Shown: positions 1 through 10,993, counted from the stretch's first letter. The stretch: 64,000 bases of DNA from Paraniabella hibiscisoli (GCF_022512515.1 NZ_JAKWBK010000005.1:1-64000); one strand, 5' to 3'. The notes: generated by a model not told the origin, from the letters alone. Made by a program: numbers and translations.

Positions 1-1
1 G

Positions 2-178
2 CATCTGTCTTTAAGCCAGTTAATGGCCTATAATAAGGATATCACGCTTCTCGGGCATCAGCATTCGGGAAAAGATGTGCAGCAGCAGCTGGTTGCCTGT
101 TTGGTGTATGGAATAACAACTCATGAGGGAGAAGACCTGGCCACTCAGCATTTAACTCAATATTCAACAATCGTATAA
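2..178 (+). CDS. C-terminal fragment of a probable TetR-family regulator (partial)
   Basis: An open frame runs in from the left edge and stops at 176-178, giving about 58 residues. The tail (…ACLVYGITTHEGEDLA…) resembles the C-terminal ligand-binding half of TetR-type repressors, which in Bacteroidota often precede a TolC/MFP/RND operon exactly as here, with only 15 bases to the next gene. The DNA-binding domain lies outside the window, so the family call is inferred from context and a weak tail similarity. It would be expected to repress the efflux genes downstream. Confidence 0.4.
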   Translation, partial: HLSLSQLMAYNKDITLLGHQHSGKDVQQQLVACLVYGITTHEGEDLATQHLTQYSTIV

Positions 179-193
179 GTTTAATTATTCAAT

Positions 194-1555
194 ATGTTCA
201 AGAAAAATCTGAAACCATTATTGCTTTCTCTGGTCATGAGCATTGTTGCCGGTAGCGCAATGGCTCAAACAGGAGAGGTTTTAACGCTTAAGGCCGCTTT
301 AAACTACGCAGTTCAAAATTATACTGACGCGCGTAAATCCCGGCTTGATCTGGAAAATGCACAATACAAAGTAGATGAAGTACGCTCCAGGGCATTGCCA
401 CAAATAAGCGGCTCAGGGCAGTTAAATTATAATCCGTTGCTTCAACAAAGTGTTTTGCCTGGCGCATTAAACCCGGCTAATCCGGGACAGGATATGCTGA
501 TTGCATTCGGACAGAAGTGGAATGCGAACATAGGCGTTAGCCTGACACAGAACCTGTTTGATCAATCGGTTTTTGCAGGTCTGAAAGCAGCTAAAACCAC
601 TAAAGAGTTTTATACGCTTAACAACCAGCTTACGGAGGAACAGGTATTGGAACAGGTAGCTACCAGCTATTACCAGGTATTTGTTCAGCGTCAGCAAATA
701 GCGAATGTGGATAGTAATATCAGTACTACTCAAAAGGCCTTTAACATTATAAAGGGGCAGTTTGAGAGTGGCTTAGGCAAGCAAATAGATGTGGATCGGG
801 TTACCGTTCAATTGGCCAATTTGCAAAGCCAACGCCAGCAGCTAACTAATGCTGTTACTCAGTACGAAAACCAATTGAAGTTTTATATCGGCATGCCGGT
901 TACCCAGTCTGTTGCAATTGAAGACCCGGAGCAGCTGGACATAACCGTATTTCAACTCGATTTGCCTGATAGCTTAAACGCTAACAACCGCACCGAGATA
1001 AGGGTGCTGGATAAACAGGAAGAGCTTTTAGTACATCAGAAAAAATCTATTGTCGCAGAATATTACCCGACACTTTCTTTAACCTCCAACTACAGCTATC
1101 AGAGCCTGTCTAACCGGTTTCCTATTGCAGCGGGACGTTATGGAAACGCATTTGATGTGGCAGCCATCGGTCTAAACCTGAAAATTCCCATTTTTAATGG
1201 TCATGCTACTAAGGCAAGAATTAACCAGGCCAATGTAGAGTTGAAAAGATTGCAGGAAGACCGGATCAAAACTAAAAATAGTTTAGACCTGGCTTATGAA
1301 AATGCTAAAACACAGATCAGGAATAATATCATCATCCTGAACAATCAAAAAGTGAATGTAGAGCTTGCGCAAAAAGTGCTGGATAATACACGTAGCAATT
1401 ACCAGCTGGGCCTGGCGCCACTTACCGACCTGCTAGATGCGCAGAATGCACTGTCTGAAGCTCAAAATAATCATGTGGCGGCAACATTAAATTACCGTGT
1501 GGCCGAAATACAATTGATCAAATCCAAGGGGTTGTTGAAAACCCTCATGAACTAA
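194..1555 (+). CDS. TolC-family outer membrane efflux channel
   Basis: This 453-residue protein is the outer membrane channel of a tripartite efflux pump. It starts with a Sec signal peptide ending near residue 25 (…AGSAMAQ). Two outer-membrane-efflux repeats follow, rich in long amphipathic helices with Gln/Asn/Ala, and the late motif NYQLGLAPLTDLLDAQ is typical of the second TolC repeat. Length matches the family. It is the first gene of a three-gene operon with the membrane fusion protein and RND pump downstream, 36 bases away. The frame is intact. The substrate cannot be predicted from sequence. Confidence 0.93.
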   Translation: MFKKNLKPLLLSLVMSIVAGSAMAQTGEVLTLKAALNYAVQNYTDARKSRLDLENAQYKVDEVRSRALPQISGSGQLNYNPLLQQSVLPGALNPANPGQDMLIAFGQKWNANIGVSLTQNLFDQSVFAGLKAAKTTKEFYTLNNQLTEEQVLEQVATSYYQVFVQRQQIANVDSNISTTQKAFNIIKGQFESGLGKQIDVDRVTVQLANLQSQRQQLTNAVTQYENQLKFYIGMPVTQSVAIEDPEQLDITVFQLDLPDSLNANNRTEIRVLDKQEELLVHQKKSIVAEYYPTLSLTSNYSYQSLSNRFPIAAGRYGNAFDVAAIGLNLKIPIFNGHATKARINQANVELKRLQEDRIKTKNSLDLAYENAKTQIRNNIIILNNQKVNVELAQKVLDNTRSNYQLGLAPLTDLLDAQNALSEAQNNHVAATLNYRVAEIQLIKSKGLLKTLMN

Positions 1556-1591
1556 CTCATCCAACTACAAAAACATAAAACATACGAACAG

Positions 1592-2658
1592 ATGAAAAAA
1601 GTGTAAGAATTATTGTCACCATTATTGCTGTTGTGGGTATACTGGCTTTGATCGCCTACGTATTAACCAATAATAAAAAGAAGAATGAAGCCAAAACGGC
1701 TGTGGTGGCTGAAACCAATAGTGCCATTGCGGTAAAGATCGACACCGCCAAAACAACAGATCTTAATATAGACTTTGCGGCTAACGGTGTCTTTGCCGCA
1801 GGGCAGGAAATTAATTTTTCGGCAGAAACCGCCGGACGAGTAGTTAGCGTTTTAGTAGATGAAGGTAGCTACGTAAGAAAGGGCCAGACGCTGGCTATCA
1901 TCAAAACTGATAATCTTAATGTAGATGTGCAGAATGCAAACGAGACTTATCAAAATGCTGTGAAGGACAGGCAACGCTACGAAAGTGCATTGCGTACCGG
2001 TGGTGTAACGCAGCAGCAGGTAGATCAGGCTGAGCTGGCAGTAAAAAATGCGGCTGCAAGGGTACAGCAGGCGCGTATTAAAGTAACCGATGCTAATATC
2101 CGTGCTTCCATCAACGGCATTGTAAACAAGCGTATGATTGAGCCGGGCTCTGTATTAGCAGCGGGTACGCAATTGTTTGAAATTGTAGATGTATCCAAAC
2201 TGACTTTGGATATAGCGGTTGCAGAACAACAGGTGGCTAATTTGAATGTGGGTGATGCCGTAGATATTACAGCCAGTGTTTTTCCGGATAAAAAGTTTAC
2301 GGGTAAAATAGAGTTTATTGCACCAAAGGCAGATGCCAACCTGAATTTTCCGGTAAAAATTGCGGTAGCCAATAATGCAGGTAAATCTCTGAAAGCCGGT
2401 ATGTATGGATCGGCTCATTTCGTATTTGCGCAGCAAGCCCCTGCTATTTTGATTTCAAGAGCTGCATTTGTGGGCGGCGTTAGCAGCAACGAAATATTTT
2501 TAGTAAATGCCGGGAAGGCTGAATTACGCAAAGTGGTTGCGGGTAGAATTTTAGGAGATAAAGTAGAAGTGTTACAAGGGTTGACAGTGGGTGACCAGGT
2601 AATTGTTACCGGCCAGATCAATCTGATGAACGGAAGTGCTGTAGCCATTATTAAATAA
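1592..2658 (+). CDS. RND efflux periplasmic adaptor (membrane fusion protein, HlyD/AcrA type), frameshifted near the start
   Basis: The adaptor links the inner-membrane RND pump to the TolC channel. From ATG at 1592 the frame is lost after four codons in an A6 run (1595-1600). One extra A restores MKKSVRIIVTIIAVVG, an N-terminal membrane anchor that joins the long intact frame. The barrel-sandwich (lipoyl) halves are visible around AETAGRVVSVLVDEGSYVRKGQ and RASINGIVNKRMIEPGSVLAAGTQLFEIVD, flanking a coiled-coil hairpin of about 60 residues. Repaired length is 355 residues, normal for the family. It lies between tolC and the RND gene. I treat the break as a sequencing error. Confidence 0.9.
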
Positions 2659-2705
2659 CCTGGGTGAAGTGCGATATGCACTTGCTATAATATAAATATT
2701 CTTAA

Positions 2706-5700
2706 ATGAAAATTGCTGAATTATCCATTAAACGCCCCTCGTTGGTTATAGTGCTTTTCACTATACTAACGCTGGGAGGTATGCTGAGTTATACCAGCCT
2801 GAATTACGAACTACTGCCCAAGTTTAGCCCTTCAGTAGTATCGGTAACTACTATTTACCCGGGCGCATCACCCAGTGAGGTCGAAAATACGGTGTCCGTA
2901 AAATAGAAGACGCGGTGTCTTCTATGGAGAACATTAAAAAGATAGATGTAAAATCTTACGAAAGCTTGTCTACGGTTATCATTACTCTAAATAGTGGTAC
3001 TGATGTGGACTATGCATTAAATGATGCGCAAAGAAAAGTAAACGCCATATTGAAAGATCTGCCGGATGATGTTGATCCGCCATCTTTAAACAAATTTTCT
3101 CTGGATGATTTGCCGGTAGTGACTTTGTCGGCTACAGCCAAATTGGATGAGGCAAGTTTTTTTGATCTAATGGATAAAAGGATCGGGCCGGTTATTTCGC
3201 GTGTACCCGGTGTGGCCCAGGTGAATCTAATTGGCGGGCAGGAAAGAGAAATTCAGGTGAGCTTCGATGCCGCAAAGCTGGAAGCTAACGGCCTTTCTGT
3301 ATTACAGGTGCAGCAGGCGGTGTTGGCAGCCAACCTGGATTTTCCTACCGGTAGTGTACAAACAAGGGAGCAGGATATTCTCATTCGTTTGGCTGGTAAA
3401 TTTAAAAGCATCGAAGAGCTAAGAGGCCTGGTGGTAAAAACTTCTGCTGCAGGCGGGCAGGTGCGCTTAGCAGATGTGGCCGATGTTCAGGATGCGCAGA
3501 AAGATGTAGAGAAGCTGGCCAGGGTAAATAATGAATCATCTATTGCATTGCAGGTATTGAAGCAGTCTGACGCTAATGGCGTTAGCGTGAGCGAAGGGGT
3601 ACAGGCCATTGTAAACCGGCTGCAATCAGAGTACGCTTCATCGGGTTTACAATTAACTATCGCCAATGACGCATCCGTTTATACGCTGGAGTTCTGCTGA
3701 CGCGGTAATACATGACCTCGTGTTAGCGATTATCCTGGTGGCAGTGGTAATGTTGTTCTTCCTGCATAGTATTAGAAACGCTTTAATCGTAATGGTAGCC
3801 ATCCCTGCTTCTCTAATAGCCACTTTTATAGGTATGAGCTTGCTGGGGTATTCTTTAAACCTGATGTCGTTACTGGGTCTCTCATTAGTTGTGGGTATAC
3901 TGGTAGATGATGCCATTGTGGTATTGGAAAACATTTACCGCCACATGGAGATGGGTAAGAACAAAGTGAGAGCTGCATTTGACGCTACTAAAGAAATCGG
4001 CTTTACGGTTACCGCTATTACCCTGGTAATTGTGGTAGTATTTATTCCTATTGCGATCAGTACCGGATTGGTGTCGGATATCTTAAGGGAGTTTTGTGTA
4101 ACAGTAGCATTGGCAACAGTATTGTCGCTTTTATCTTCTTTCACTATTGTACCGTTGTTAAGTTCACGCTTTGGTAAGCTGGAGCATATTACAGGAAAAA
4201 GCTGGTTTGGTAAAATAATACTAAGCTTCGAAAGAGGGCTGAACAAATTTACCGATGCTATCACAGGCATTTTAAAATGGAGTTTAAAATACAAGAAAAC
4301 AACTTTAGCCGCAGTATTCGTATTACTGATTGCGTCTTTTACTATGATTGGTGCGGGCTTTGTGGGTACCGACTTCTTTCCCAAGAGTGACAGGGGAGAG
4401 TTCCTGGTGCAGATAGAAATGCCCAAAGATGTTTCGATTGAGCAAACCAATCAAATGACTCAAAAAGCAGAAGCATTTCTTAAAACAAAACCAGAAGTAA
4501 CCAACCTGATTACAACTGTTGGACAGAGTAGCGATGGTATGGGGGCTTCGCAGGCTACTGCTTATAAATCGGAGATCAGCGTACGACTGGTGGAGAAAAA
4601 GAGAGGGAAGATGATGCGAATGTATACGCAGCTAAAACAAAAAGGGAACTGGAGAAGATATTGGTTGGTGCTAAGGTAAAAACGGTGCCGGTTAGTATTT
4701 TAGGCTCGGCAGAAAATGCCCCTTTGGGTTTAGTAGTAACAGGACCCAACCTGGATAGTGTGATGCGTTTTGCCAATGCTGCCAAAGATAAACTGGCCGG
4801 TATAAAAGGCGCTACCGAAATTAAGTTATCAGTAGAGACAGGGAACCCTGAGATCAATGTACAGGTGGACAGGGATAAGATGGCTGCACTGGGTTTAAGC
4901 CTGCAAACCGTAGGTGCTACTATGCAGACTGCTTTTAGTGGAAATACCGATGGAAAGTATCGTGCCGGTGAGTATGAGTATGATATCAATATGCGTTACA
5001 GTGCTTTTAATCGTAAGAGTATTGTGGATGTAAATAACCTCCTGTTTGTAAATGAGAGGGAGAGCAGATACGCTTATCTCAATTTGCTACGGTGAAAGAA
5101 AGTTCAGGGCCGAGCATGCTGGAGAGAAGAGATAAAAGTACATCTGTAACTGTACAGGCGCAATCGGTTGGTAGACCTACAGGTACTATTGCTGCTGAAT
5201 GGGGTGTAGCTATTGAGGACATACAAAAGCCAACCGGTGTCAACTACATCTGGGGTGGTGATATGGAAAATCAAAGCGAAGGTTTTGGTACGCTCGGAAT
5301 AGCCCTATTAATTGCCATTGTATTGGTGTATTTAATTATGGTGGCTTTGTATGATAGTTTTGTGTATCCTTTCGTGGTACTGTTCTCTATTCCTTTATCT
5401 ATCATAGGCGCCTTGCTTGCGTTAGCGTTAACCAATAATTCGTTGAACATATTCACCATATTGGGTTTAATTATGTTGATCGGTTTGGTGGCTAAGAATG
5501 CGATTATCCTGGTAGATTTTACCAACCAGCGAAAAGCAGAAGGGGAGACCACTTACAATGCGTTGATACAGGCTAATCATGCCAGGTTGAGGCCGATCCT
5601 GATGACTACGATTGCCATGGTAATCGGTATGTTGCCGATTGCGTTGGCTAGTGGTGCAGGTGCAGAGTGGAAGAACGGTCTGGCCTGGGTAATCATTGGT

Positions 5701-5879
5701 GGTTTATTAAGCTCGTTATTCCTGACGCTGATCGTAGTGCGGTGATGTATTCCATTTTTGATAAGCTGATTGCTAGATTCAATAAGAATAAAAAAGAGGA
5801 ATCAATTGATGAACTAATGGTGGCGGATTATGAACACAGGGCTTTGAGTGAAGATGGATTTACGCCTACGCATTTATAA
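2706..5879 (+). CDS. RND multidrug efflux pump, HAE1/AcrB family, broken by five single-base frameshifts
   Basis: This inner-membrane proton/drug antiporter has 1058 residues once repaired, the normal AcrB size. Reading moves between frames near 2898 (missing A), 3692 (extra T), 4600 (missing A), 5056 (missing G) and 5741 (missing C). Each repair joins conserved sequence directly. The proton-relay aspartates are present in GILVDDAIVVLENI (AcrB D407/D408 equivalents), as is the conserved Lys of GLVAKNAIILVDF (K940 equivalent). The N-terminus MKIAELSIKRP is typical of the family. It is the last gene of the tolC-MFP-RND operon and is followed by a strong terminator at 5904. With every functional motif kept, base-calling error is far likelier than gene decay. 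Confidence 0.9.
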
Positions 5880-5903
5880 AGTTGAGGGTTGGTGTTTTGG
5901 TGG

Positions 5904-5939
5904 ATGCCGTATCTGTAAAAGGATGCGGCATTTTTCTTT
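5904..5939 (+). terminator. Rho-independent terminator of the efflux operon
   Basis: A 10-base-pair stem (5904-5913 with 5922-5931, one G-T pair) encloses an 8-base loop and is followed by a T-rich tract, 25 bases after the RND stop codon. Confidence 0.85.
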
Positions 5940-5947
5940 AAGGTACG

Positions 5948-5980
5948 ATTGTCTGGTGCGTTAAAATGGTTATACCTTTG
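5948..5980 (+). promoter_or_regulatory. Bacteroidota-type promoter of the GNAT gene
   Basis: A perfect -7 element TACCTTTG lies at 5973-5980. ATTG at 5948-5951 sits 21 bases upstream as a -33 element. The ATG at 6000 is 19 bases further on, which supports that start over the TTG two codons earlier. Confidence 0.65.
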
Positions 5981-5999
5981 ACGATATAAAAAGTTGATC

Positions 6000-6533
6000 A
6001 TGAAAATCAGTGCTTCTCAATTGCTTGCTGGCAATATTCTTCTAAGGCCTATTATCGCATCCGATCTGGAGCATGTATATAGGGGGCTTTCCCATCCCGA
6101 TGTGATCAGGTATTATGGCGTTAGCTATCAAACGCTTGAAGAAACGATGGTGCAGATGGATTGGTATAAGCAGCTGGAAGAAGAAGGGAGCGGTGTGTGG
6201 TGGGCCATTAGTTCGCCTGACGGTAGCGTTTTCTATGGAGCCTGCGGATTTAACAATTTGTCCGAAATACACCAAAAGGCTGAAATTGGTTTTTGGCTAT
6301 TACCCGATTACTGGGGCCGTGGCATTATACCCTCATCTGCCCGGCTTATTTGTGATCATGCTTTTTCTGAAATGGGAATACATCGTATAGAAGCGGTGGT
6401 AGAAACTGCCAATAATAGTTGTATGCAGGTAATGCAGAAGCTGAACTTTTTGTTGGAAGGAACCATGCAGGATGCTGAAGTGAAGAATGGCCGGTTTATC
6501 AGTCTGCACCTATACGCCCTGCTTAATAAATAA
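6000..6533 (+). CDS. GNAT family N-acetyltransferase (RimJ/RimL-like)
   Basis: A 177-residue intact acetyltransferase of the RimJ/RimL (Acetyltransf_3) type, which moves an acetyl group from acetyl-CoA to a protein N-terminus or small amine. Visible features are the opening …LLRPIIASDLEHVYRGLSHPDV, the acetyl-CoA loop region EIGFWLLPDYWGRGI (the usual R/QxxGxG/A step reads WGRGII) and the late block HRIEAVVETANNSCMQVMQKLNF. It is a single gene with its own promoter and a terminator behind its upstream neighbour. The substrate is unknown. Confidence 0.88.
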   Translation: MKISASQLLAGNILLRPIIASDLEHVYRGLSHPDVIRYYGVSYQTLEETMVQMDWYKQLEEEGSGVWWAISSPDGSVFYGACGFNNLSEIHQKAEIGFWLLPDYWGRGIIPSSARLICDHAFSEMGIHRIEAVVETANNSCMQVMQKLNFLLEGTMQDAEVKNGRFISLHLYALLNK

Positions 6534-6553
6534 TGAGGTTGTTTAAGCTTTGA

Positions 6554-7383
6554 TCAATTTTCAAATACAATGGTTTTGTTATGATATACCAGCACCTTAT
6601 CCTGTAATACTAACTGCAATGCATTAGCTAAAACGGATTTTTCAATTTCTCTGCCCAGTCTCACCATATCTTTTACAGAATGCGTGTGATTGACGTGTAT
6701 GGTTTGTTGTGCAATAATAGGACCTTCATCCAGTACATTAGTAACGAAATGGGCTGTAGCACCAATGAGTTTCACACCACGTTCATAAGCCTGTTTGTAG
6801 GGGTGTGCACCGATAAATGCCGGTAAAAAGGAGTGGTGAATATTAATGATCCTGGATGCATATTTTGAATTGAATTCAGGAGAAAGAATACGCATGAACT
6901 TGGCCAGTATGATATAGTCAAACTCATAAGCTGAAAGCGCCTCTTGTATTTCGTGCTCAAAGGCATGCTTTTCTTTTCCCTCATGGCTGATATAATGAAA
7001 AGGGATATCAAATTTTTTAGTCAGTGCTTCAAGTGTGTCATAGTTGCCAATTACACATTGCACCTCAGCCCCTAATGTATTGAAATAGTTTCTTAGCAGG
7101 ATGTCTCCCAGGCAATGATGTTCCTTTGTTACCAGGATAGCTATTTTCTTTTTTCATAAGGCCTGATGCTGATCTCAGTATCTTCAGGTAGTCTTGCTTT
7201 TAGCTGTTGCTGCAATTGTTCGGGGTTGGTAGCTCCCTGTATTTCTAAACGTATATAAAAACGGTTCTCATCCACGTTCACAAATTCTTTCATAGAAATG
7301 ATGTTCAGCCCGGCTGTTGCCATTACTGCGGATATATCGGCCACCAGGCCCACCCGGTCACTACACTGTAATAATATTACCAT
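6554..7383 (-). CDS. purU: Formyltetrahydrofolate deformylase PurU, one frameshift
   Basis: Hydrolyses 10-formyl-tetrahydrofolate to formate and tetrahydrofolate, balancing one-carbon pools and feeding formate to PurT. The N-terminal 80 residues form an ACT domain (VILLQCSDRVGLVADISAVMA). The rest is a formyltransferase domain with INIHHSFLPAFIGAHPY and the DEGPII segment carrying the catalytic Asn, His and Asp. The frame is lost at about 7143-7147, where one missing A in coding sense joins …YEKRK to IAILVTKEHHCLGD; repaired length is 276 residues, the family norm. It is the last gene of the minus-strand heptose operon, starting 15 bases after the HddC-GmhB stop; any functional link to that pathway is doubtful. 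Confidence 0.92.
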
Positions 7384-7398
7384 TGGAGATGATCTGTT

Positions 7399-8689
7399 TT
7401 ATTTCAAAGATGCGGTAAAGCTACTTAAATCCTCAAACATAAGGTCTATGTCTGGATGCGGGAGTGAAACCGTTTTATTGGTGGTACTTACAAAGATGGT
7501 GTGCAATCCGGCGTAGCGGCCAAATTTCATATCGCTCAGGCTGTTTCCTACAATGATAGATTTACCAAGGTCTATATCAGGGAAATCTTTTACGGCCTGC
7601 AAAGCCATGCCAGGATTAGGTTTCCTGCCAAAAGCGGTATTGTCAATGTCTGTACAGAAATAAATTTTTTCAACCGATCCGTTCGCCTTCCTTATTCCTT
7701 CCAACATTTTAGTATTCATTGCCAGCAAATCATCGTATTGAATAATACCTCTGCCAACACCACGCTGGTTGGTTACTACAATAATGCGTCCGAATATACC
7801 GGTCAATTTCTCAAAAAGTTCCGGTGAGCCATCTGTAAATCTAAACTCCTCAGCATTAGTAATGTAGCCACCGGGATTATCATGATTGATAACGCCATCC
7901 CTGTCAAGGAATAAGGTCCAGCTTTTATCAATTGCAGAAAGATGAAGCTCCGGTTTACTGAATTCTGATTGAGCCCGGTTATAGTCTTCCGGAATACCTA
8001 TATCAATGAAATAGGCGCCCCTGCTTAGCCCTGAGAAAATATGATCTACAACAAATTGTTCCAGGTAATCTTTTTCAAAAGAAAACTTGACGGGAAAGTT
8101 CCTCGCAAGAAAGGATTGTTTGTTGATAAGATAGAGTCCTGCATTGATCAATCCCGATTCATAATATTGTTTTTCTTTGAACGAAGTAATGAGCTGCTGG
8201 TCATTGATCTCAACAACGCCATAGCGGTCAAAATGCTGCATGGGCTTCAATGCCAGGGTGCACTCCACTTTCTTTTCAATATGCTGGTTGAGCATTGCTG
8301 CTGCATCAAACCTGAACATGGTGTCTCCATTAGCGATAAAAACATCAGCAGTTACTGCTTTGGTAAGGGCCAGCTGAATAGCGCCACCTGTTCCCAGCGG
8401 CTCATCTTCTACTACATAATCAAAATTAAGTGTAGGAAATTCCTGCTGCAGCCAGTTCAGGATAACCTCATGCATATACCCCAGGCTGAAAATGATTTTC
8501 TCTATATACCCTGCATGCGGAGGTAGTTCACCACATAAAACAAAAAGGCTGACCGGCAACGGGGGCCATACATTTGGGCAGATCGGGAACTGCAGCGCGA
8601 AGTCTGGTTCCCAGGCCTCCGGCTAAAATGATTGCTTCCCGTAAAGCCTCCATCTCTGTTACGTTTCTATTAATATCTGATGTTGCCAT
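7399..8689 (-). CDS. Bifunctional heptose-1-phosphate nucleotidyltransferase / heptose bisphosphate phosphatase (HddC-GmhB fusion)
   Basis: The first ~240 residues are a sugar-phosphate nucleotidyltransferase: the signature LAGGLGTRLR near residue 23, PKCMAPVAGQPFL, and GTGGAI with ANGDTMF further on. The last ~180 are a HAD phosphatase: LFLDRDGVIN, VTNQRGVGRG, KPNPGMA and VGNSLSDMKFG. Together with adjacent gmhA and hddA this indicates dephosphorylation of heptose 1,7-bisphosphate followed by GDP transfer to form GDP-D-glycero-alpha-D-manno-heptose. Frame breaks near 8508-8511 and 8541-8546 are each repaired by one base and recover the nucleotide-binding N-terminus from ATG at 8689. Repaired length is 430 residues. 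The phosphatase half lacks the Cys/His zinc loop of classical GmhB (single Cys in YFCTDIDNTAFGRKPNP). Specificity is inferred from the cluster. Confidence 0.85.
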
Positions 8690-8703
8690 TGTTTTTTATT
8701 GGA

Positions 8704-10351
8704 TTAGTTCCATATAGACTTTATATTGAAGACCTCAAGGTTTTTTACTTCGATATTGGTTCCCCAGAAGTGAAGTCCTTCTTTATTGTCTTTTAAAGCT
8801 CTCCGCTCCATAGAGTAGGAGTAGGCTCCGCCATCAATAAATACTTCAATAGACGTCCTGTCGATATATATGTCTGCTGATATCTCCATGCTGGTCATAT
8901 CTTCAGGCGAGTAAAATACGCCGTTAACCAGGTTGTTGTTCATGTCGTAATCCAGTATGCGTTGACCAAATAAGCTAATGCCTGCACTGGTTGCATGAGA
9001 CAGATGAATGGTGGTTTTGATGCGAAGCCGATCTTGATCATTGTAGATCTTCAAGTGATCATTCGCTTGCCGGGCATTGATATTGGTCCATTTGTATTGT
9101 GGTTCAAAAAGCTGATTATACTCTTTTATAGGACTGCTGAAAAGTCGTACACCGTTCTTGGTTGTTTTTAAAGTGAGTTCAGTAGGCATTAACATCATGC
9201 CATTAAAAGGCATACCCGGATGTGCCACACGTCCCCAGCCAATTTGTATACGTCTTCCGTCGGCGTCTGGTATGTTGGTAATAGTTTGCGCAGCATAAAT
9301 CGTTCCTGTTGAAAAATAATGTTTGCCCGATTCGGGAGTAAACTTTTACCATCGAAACTCCCGATCATATAGGAGTTGGAGGCGCCTAACATCACCCATT
9401 TTTTTGTGCCGATTTATTGTCAACCGGCAATTCAAAAAGATCAGGGCATTCCCAGAAACCGGTTGTATGACTTTGATAGGTCCAGTCTTTTAAGTTGGTT
9501 GAGGTATAAATAGAATGCCCGTCTCGCTCATTTAAAACCATTACCCAGTGTTTACCCGGCTCATACCAGGATACTCGTGGATCGCGGGTGTCAACGCTGT
9601 TCCATTTCTCTTTGGAGTCGATAACCGGGTTGCCCTTGTACTTGGTCCAGGTTCTTCCCTTGTCGAGGCTGTAAGCAATACACTGGGTTTGCTTTTGGTC
9701 GGCTGCAGCGGTGTAAGCGGCGATCATGGCAGGCTGGTTGCCTTTATTAAATCCTGCACTGTTTTTATAATCCATTACAGTTGATCCGGAAAACATCGTC
9801 CCCAGGCTATCCGGACTTAATGCTAATGGTAATTCTTTCCAATGCACCAGGTCCTTACTCACAGCGTGTGCCCAGTGCATATTTTCCCATTCTTTTTCGT
9901 ATGGGTTGTGCTGGTAGAACAGGTGGTATTCCCCATCAAAATAAATAAGACCATTGGGGTCATTGATCCAGCCTCTGCGGGTGGTAAAATGAAATTGCGG
10001 GCGATTCTTTTCTTTATATAGCGAGTCTTGTCCAGCAATGCTATTATCCTGGTAGATCTTCTTAATACCCGCTGCGTTGCCATCGTATTTTATATGGATC
10101 GTTTTCCCTTTGAGACGGGTGACATCACAAAAAACCCAGTACTCCGGCTCGGCATCGGCTAAACGGATCTTAAAAAAGCGCTCCTGTTTTCCGCTTATTT
10201 CAAATTGCATTTGTTTTCTGTCGGCTTTCTGCGATACCGGCAGGTTCAAATAAGGTTTGGTGATCGTTATGGTTGTATCTGCAGCAGAGGCAGCAGTGCT
10301 AACGCCCAGCAATAATGCTGCCTGGAGCAATGGTATAGAAAGTTTTTTCAT
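8704..10351 (-). CDS. Secreted glycoside hydrolase family 32 enzyme (levanase/invertase-like), two frameshifts
   Basis: Hydrolyses beta-fructosidic bonds in sucrose, inulin or levan; GH32 members cannot be separated by substrate from sequence alone. It has a signal peptide of about 23 residues (…STAASA), an N-terminal ~100-residue extension, then the five-bladed propeller with nucleophile motif WINDPNG, transition-state motif RDP (DTRDPRVSW) and acid/base motif ECPD. A C-terminal beta-sandwich completes it. Frame breaks at the T run 9400-9406 and near 9340-9342 (plus-strand coordinates) are single missing bases; repaired length is 549 residues. It sits inside the heptose operon, 60 bases after gmhA and 14 before hddC-gmhB, so it is probably co-transcribed, which is unexpected for a fructan enzyme. 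Confidence 0.9.
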
Positions 10352-10411
10352 ATCGGCTTGTAATGTTATAGAGCTAAATTTAAATTTAGAAGGTTGGTGT
10401 AATTAGGGGAG

Positions 10412-10990
10412 CTATTCGGTAAAATACTTTTCTTCCACCAGCTGGCATATAATATGACCCAGTAGCATATGACATTCCTGGATTCTTGGCGTATCGGTTG
10501 AGGGGATGTTAACCAGGTGATCGCTGAAAGCCTTCATCAATCCGCCGCTCAAACCAGTGAAGCCAATAGTCGTCATTTGTTTCTCGCGTGCTGTTTCAAA
10601 AGCCTGTACTATGTTTTTTGAATTACCGGACGTGCTCAGTCCTATCAAAATGTCACCCGGTTTTCCCAGACCTTGTATAAGACGTGCGTATATAAGGTCG
10701 AAGCTGTAGTCATTGGCTACGGCGGTGAGGTAAGAGGTATTACAATGCAACGCTTCCGCAGGCAGCGCTTTCCGGTCTTTATAAAAACGACCACTGAATT
10801 CTGCTGCCAGGTGTTGCGCATCCGCAGCGCTGCCACCATTGCCACAAAAATAAACGCTGTTGCCGTTTTTAAATGCGCTCACAATTATATCTACAATATG
10901 GTTAACCACATCAATGAGTTCGGCATTTTCCAGTACCTGTTGTTTGGTACTGATAGAAGACTGTATTAATTCTTTTATCTGATTGCTCAT
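10412..10990 (-). CDS. gmhA: Sedoheptulose-7-phosphate isomerase GmhA
   Basis: Converts sedoheptulose 7-phosphate to D-glycero-D-manno-heptose 7-phosphate, the first committed step of heptose nucleotide synthesis. It is a single SIS domain of 192 residues, the family length, and intact. Visible motifs are VYFCGNGGSAADAQHLAAEFSGRF with the metal-binding His, LIGLSTSGNSKN for phosphate binding, and the C-terminal ECHMLLGHIICQLVE containing the second His. It starts 3 bases after the hddA stop, so the two are surely co-expressed. Confidence 0.95.
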   Translation of the reverse strand: MSNQIKELIQSSISTKQQVLENAELIDVVNHIVDIIVSAFKNGNSVYFCGNGGSAADAQHLAAEFSGRFYKDRKALPAEALHCNTSYLTAVANDYSFDLIYARLIQGLGKPGDILIGLSTSGNSKNIVQAFETAREKQMTTIGFTGLSGGLMKAFSDHLVNIPSTDTPRIQECHMLLGHIICQLVEEKYFTE

Positions 10991-10993
10991 GGT

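Noticed and set aside
467..733. Antisense and shadow reading frames, such as minus-strand frames inside tolC, acrB, lpdA and rpmB-rpmG
   Set aside because: They lie opposite well-conserved genes, have no known protein pattern and often share borders with the real gene's codon structure.
2706..5879. RND pump as a decayed pseudogene
   Set aside because: Every motif and the full length are preserved across five single-base breaks, and neighbours show the same error type; gene decay would also bring substitutions, stops and larger deletions.
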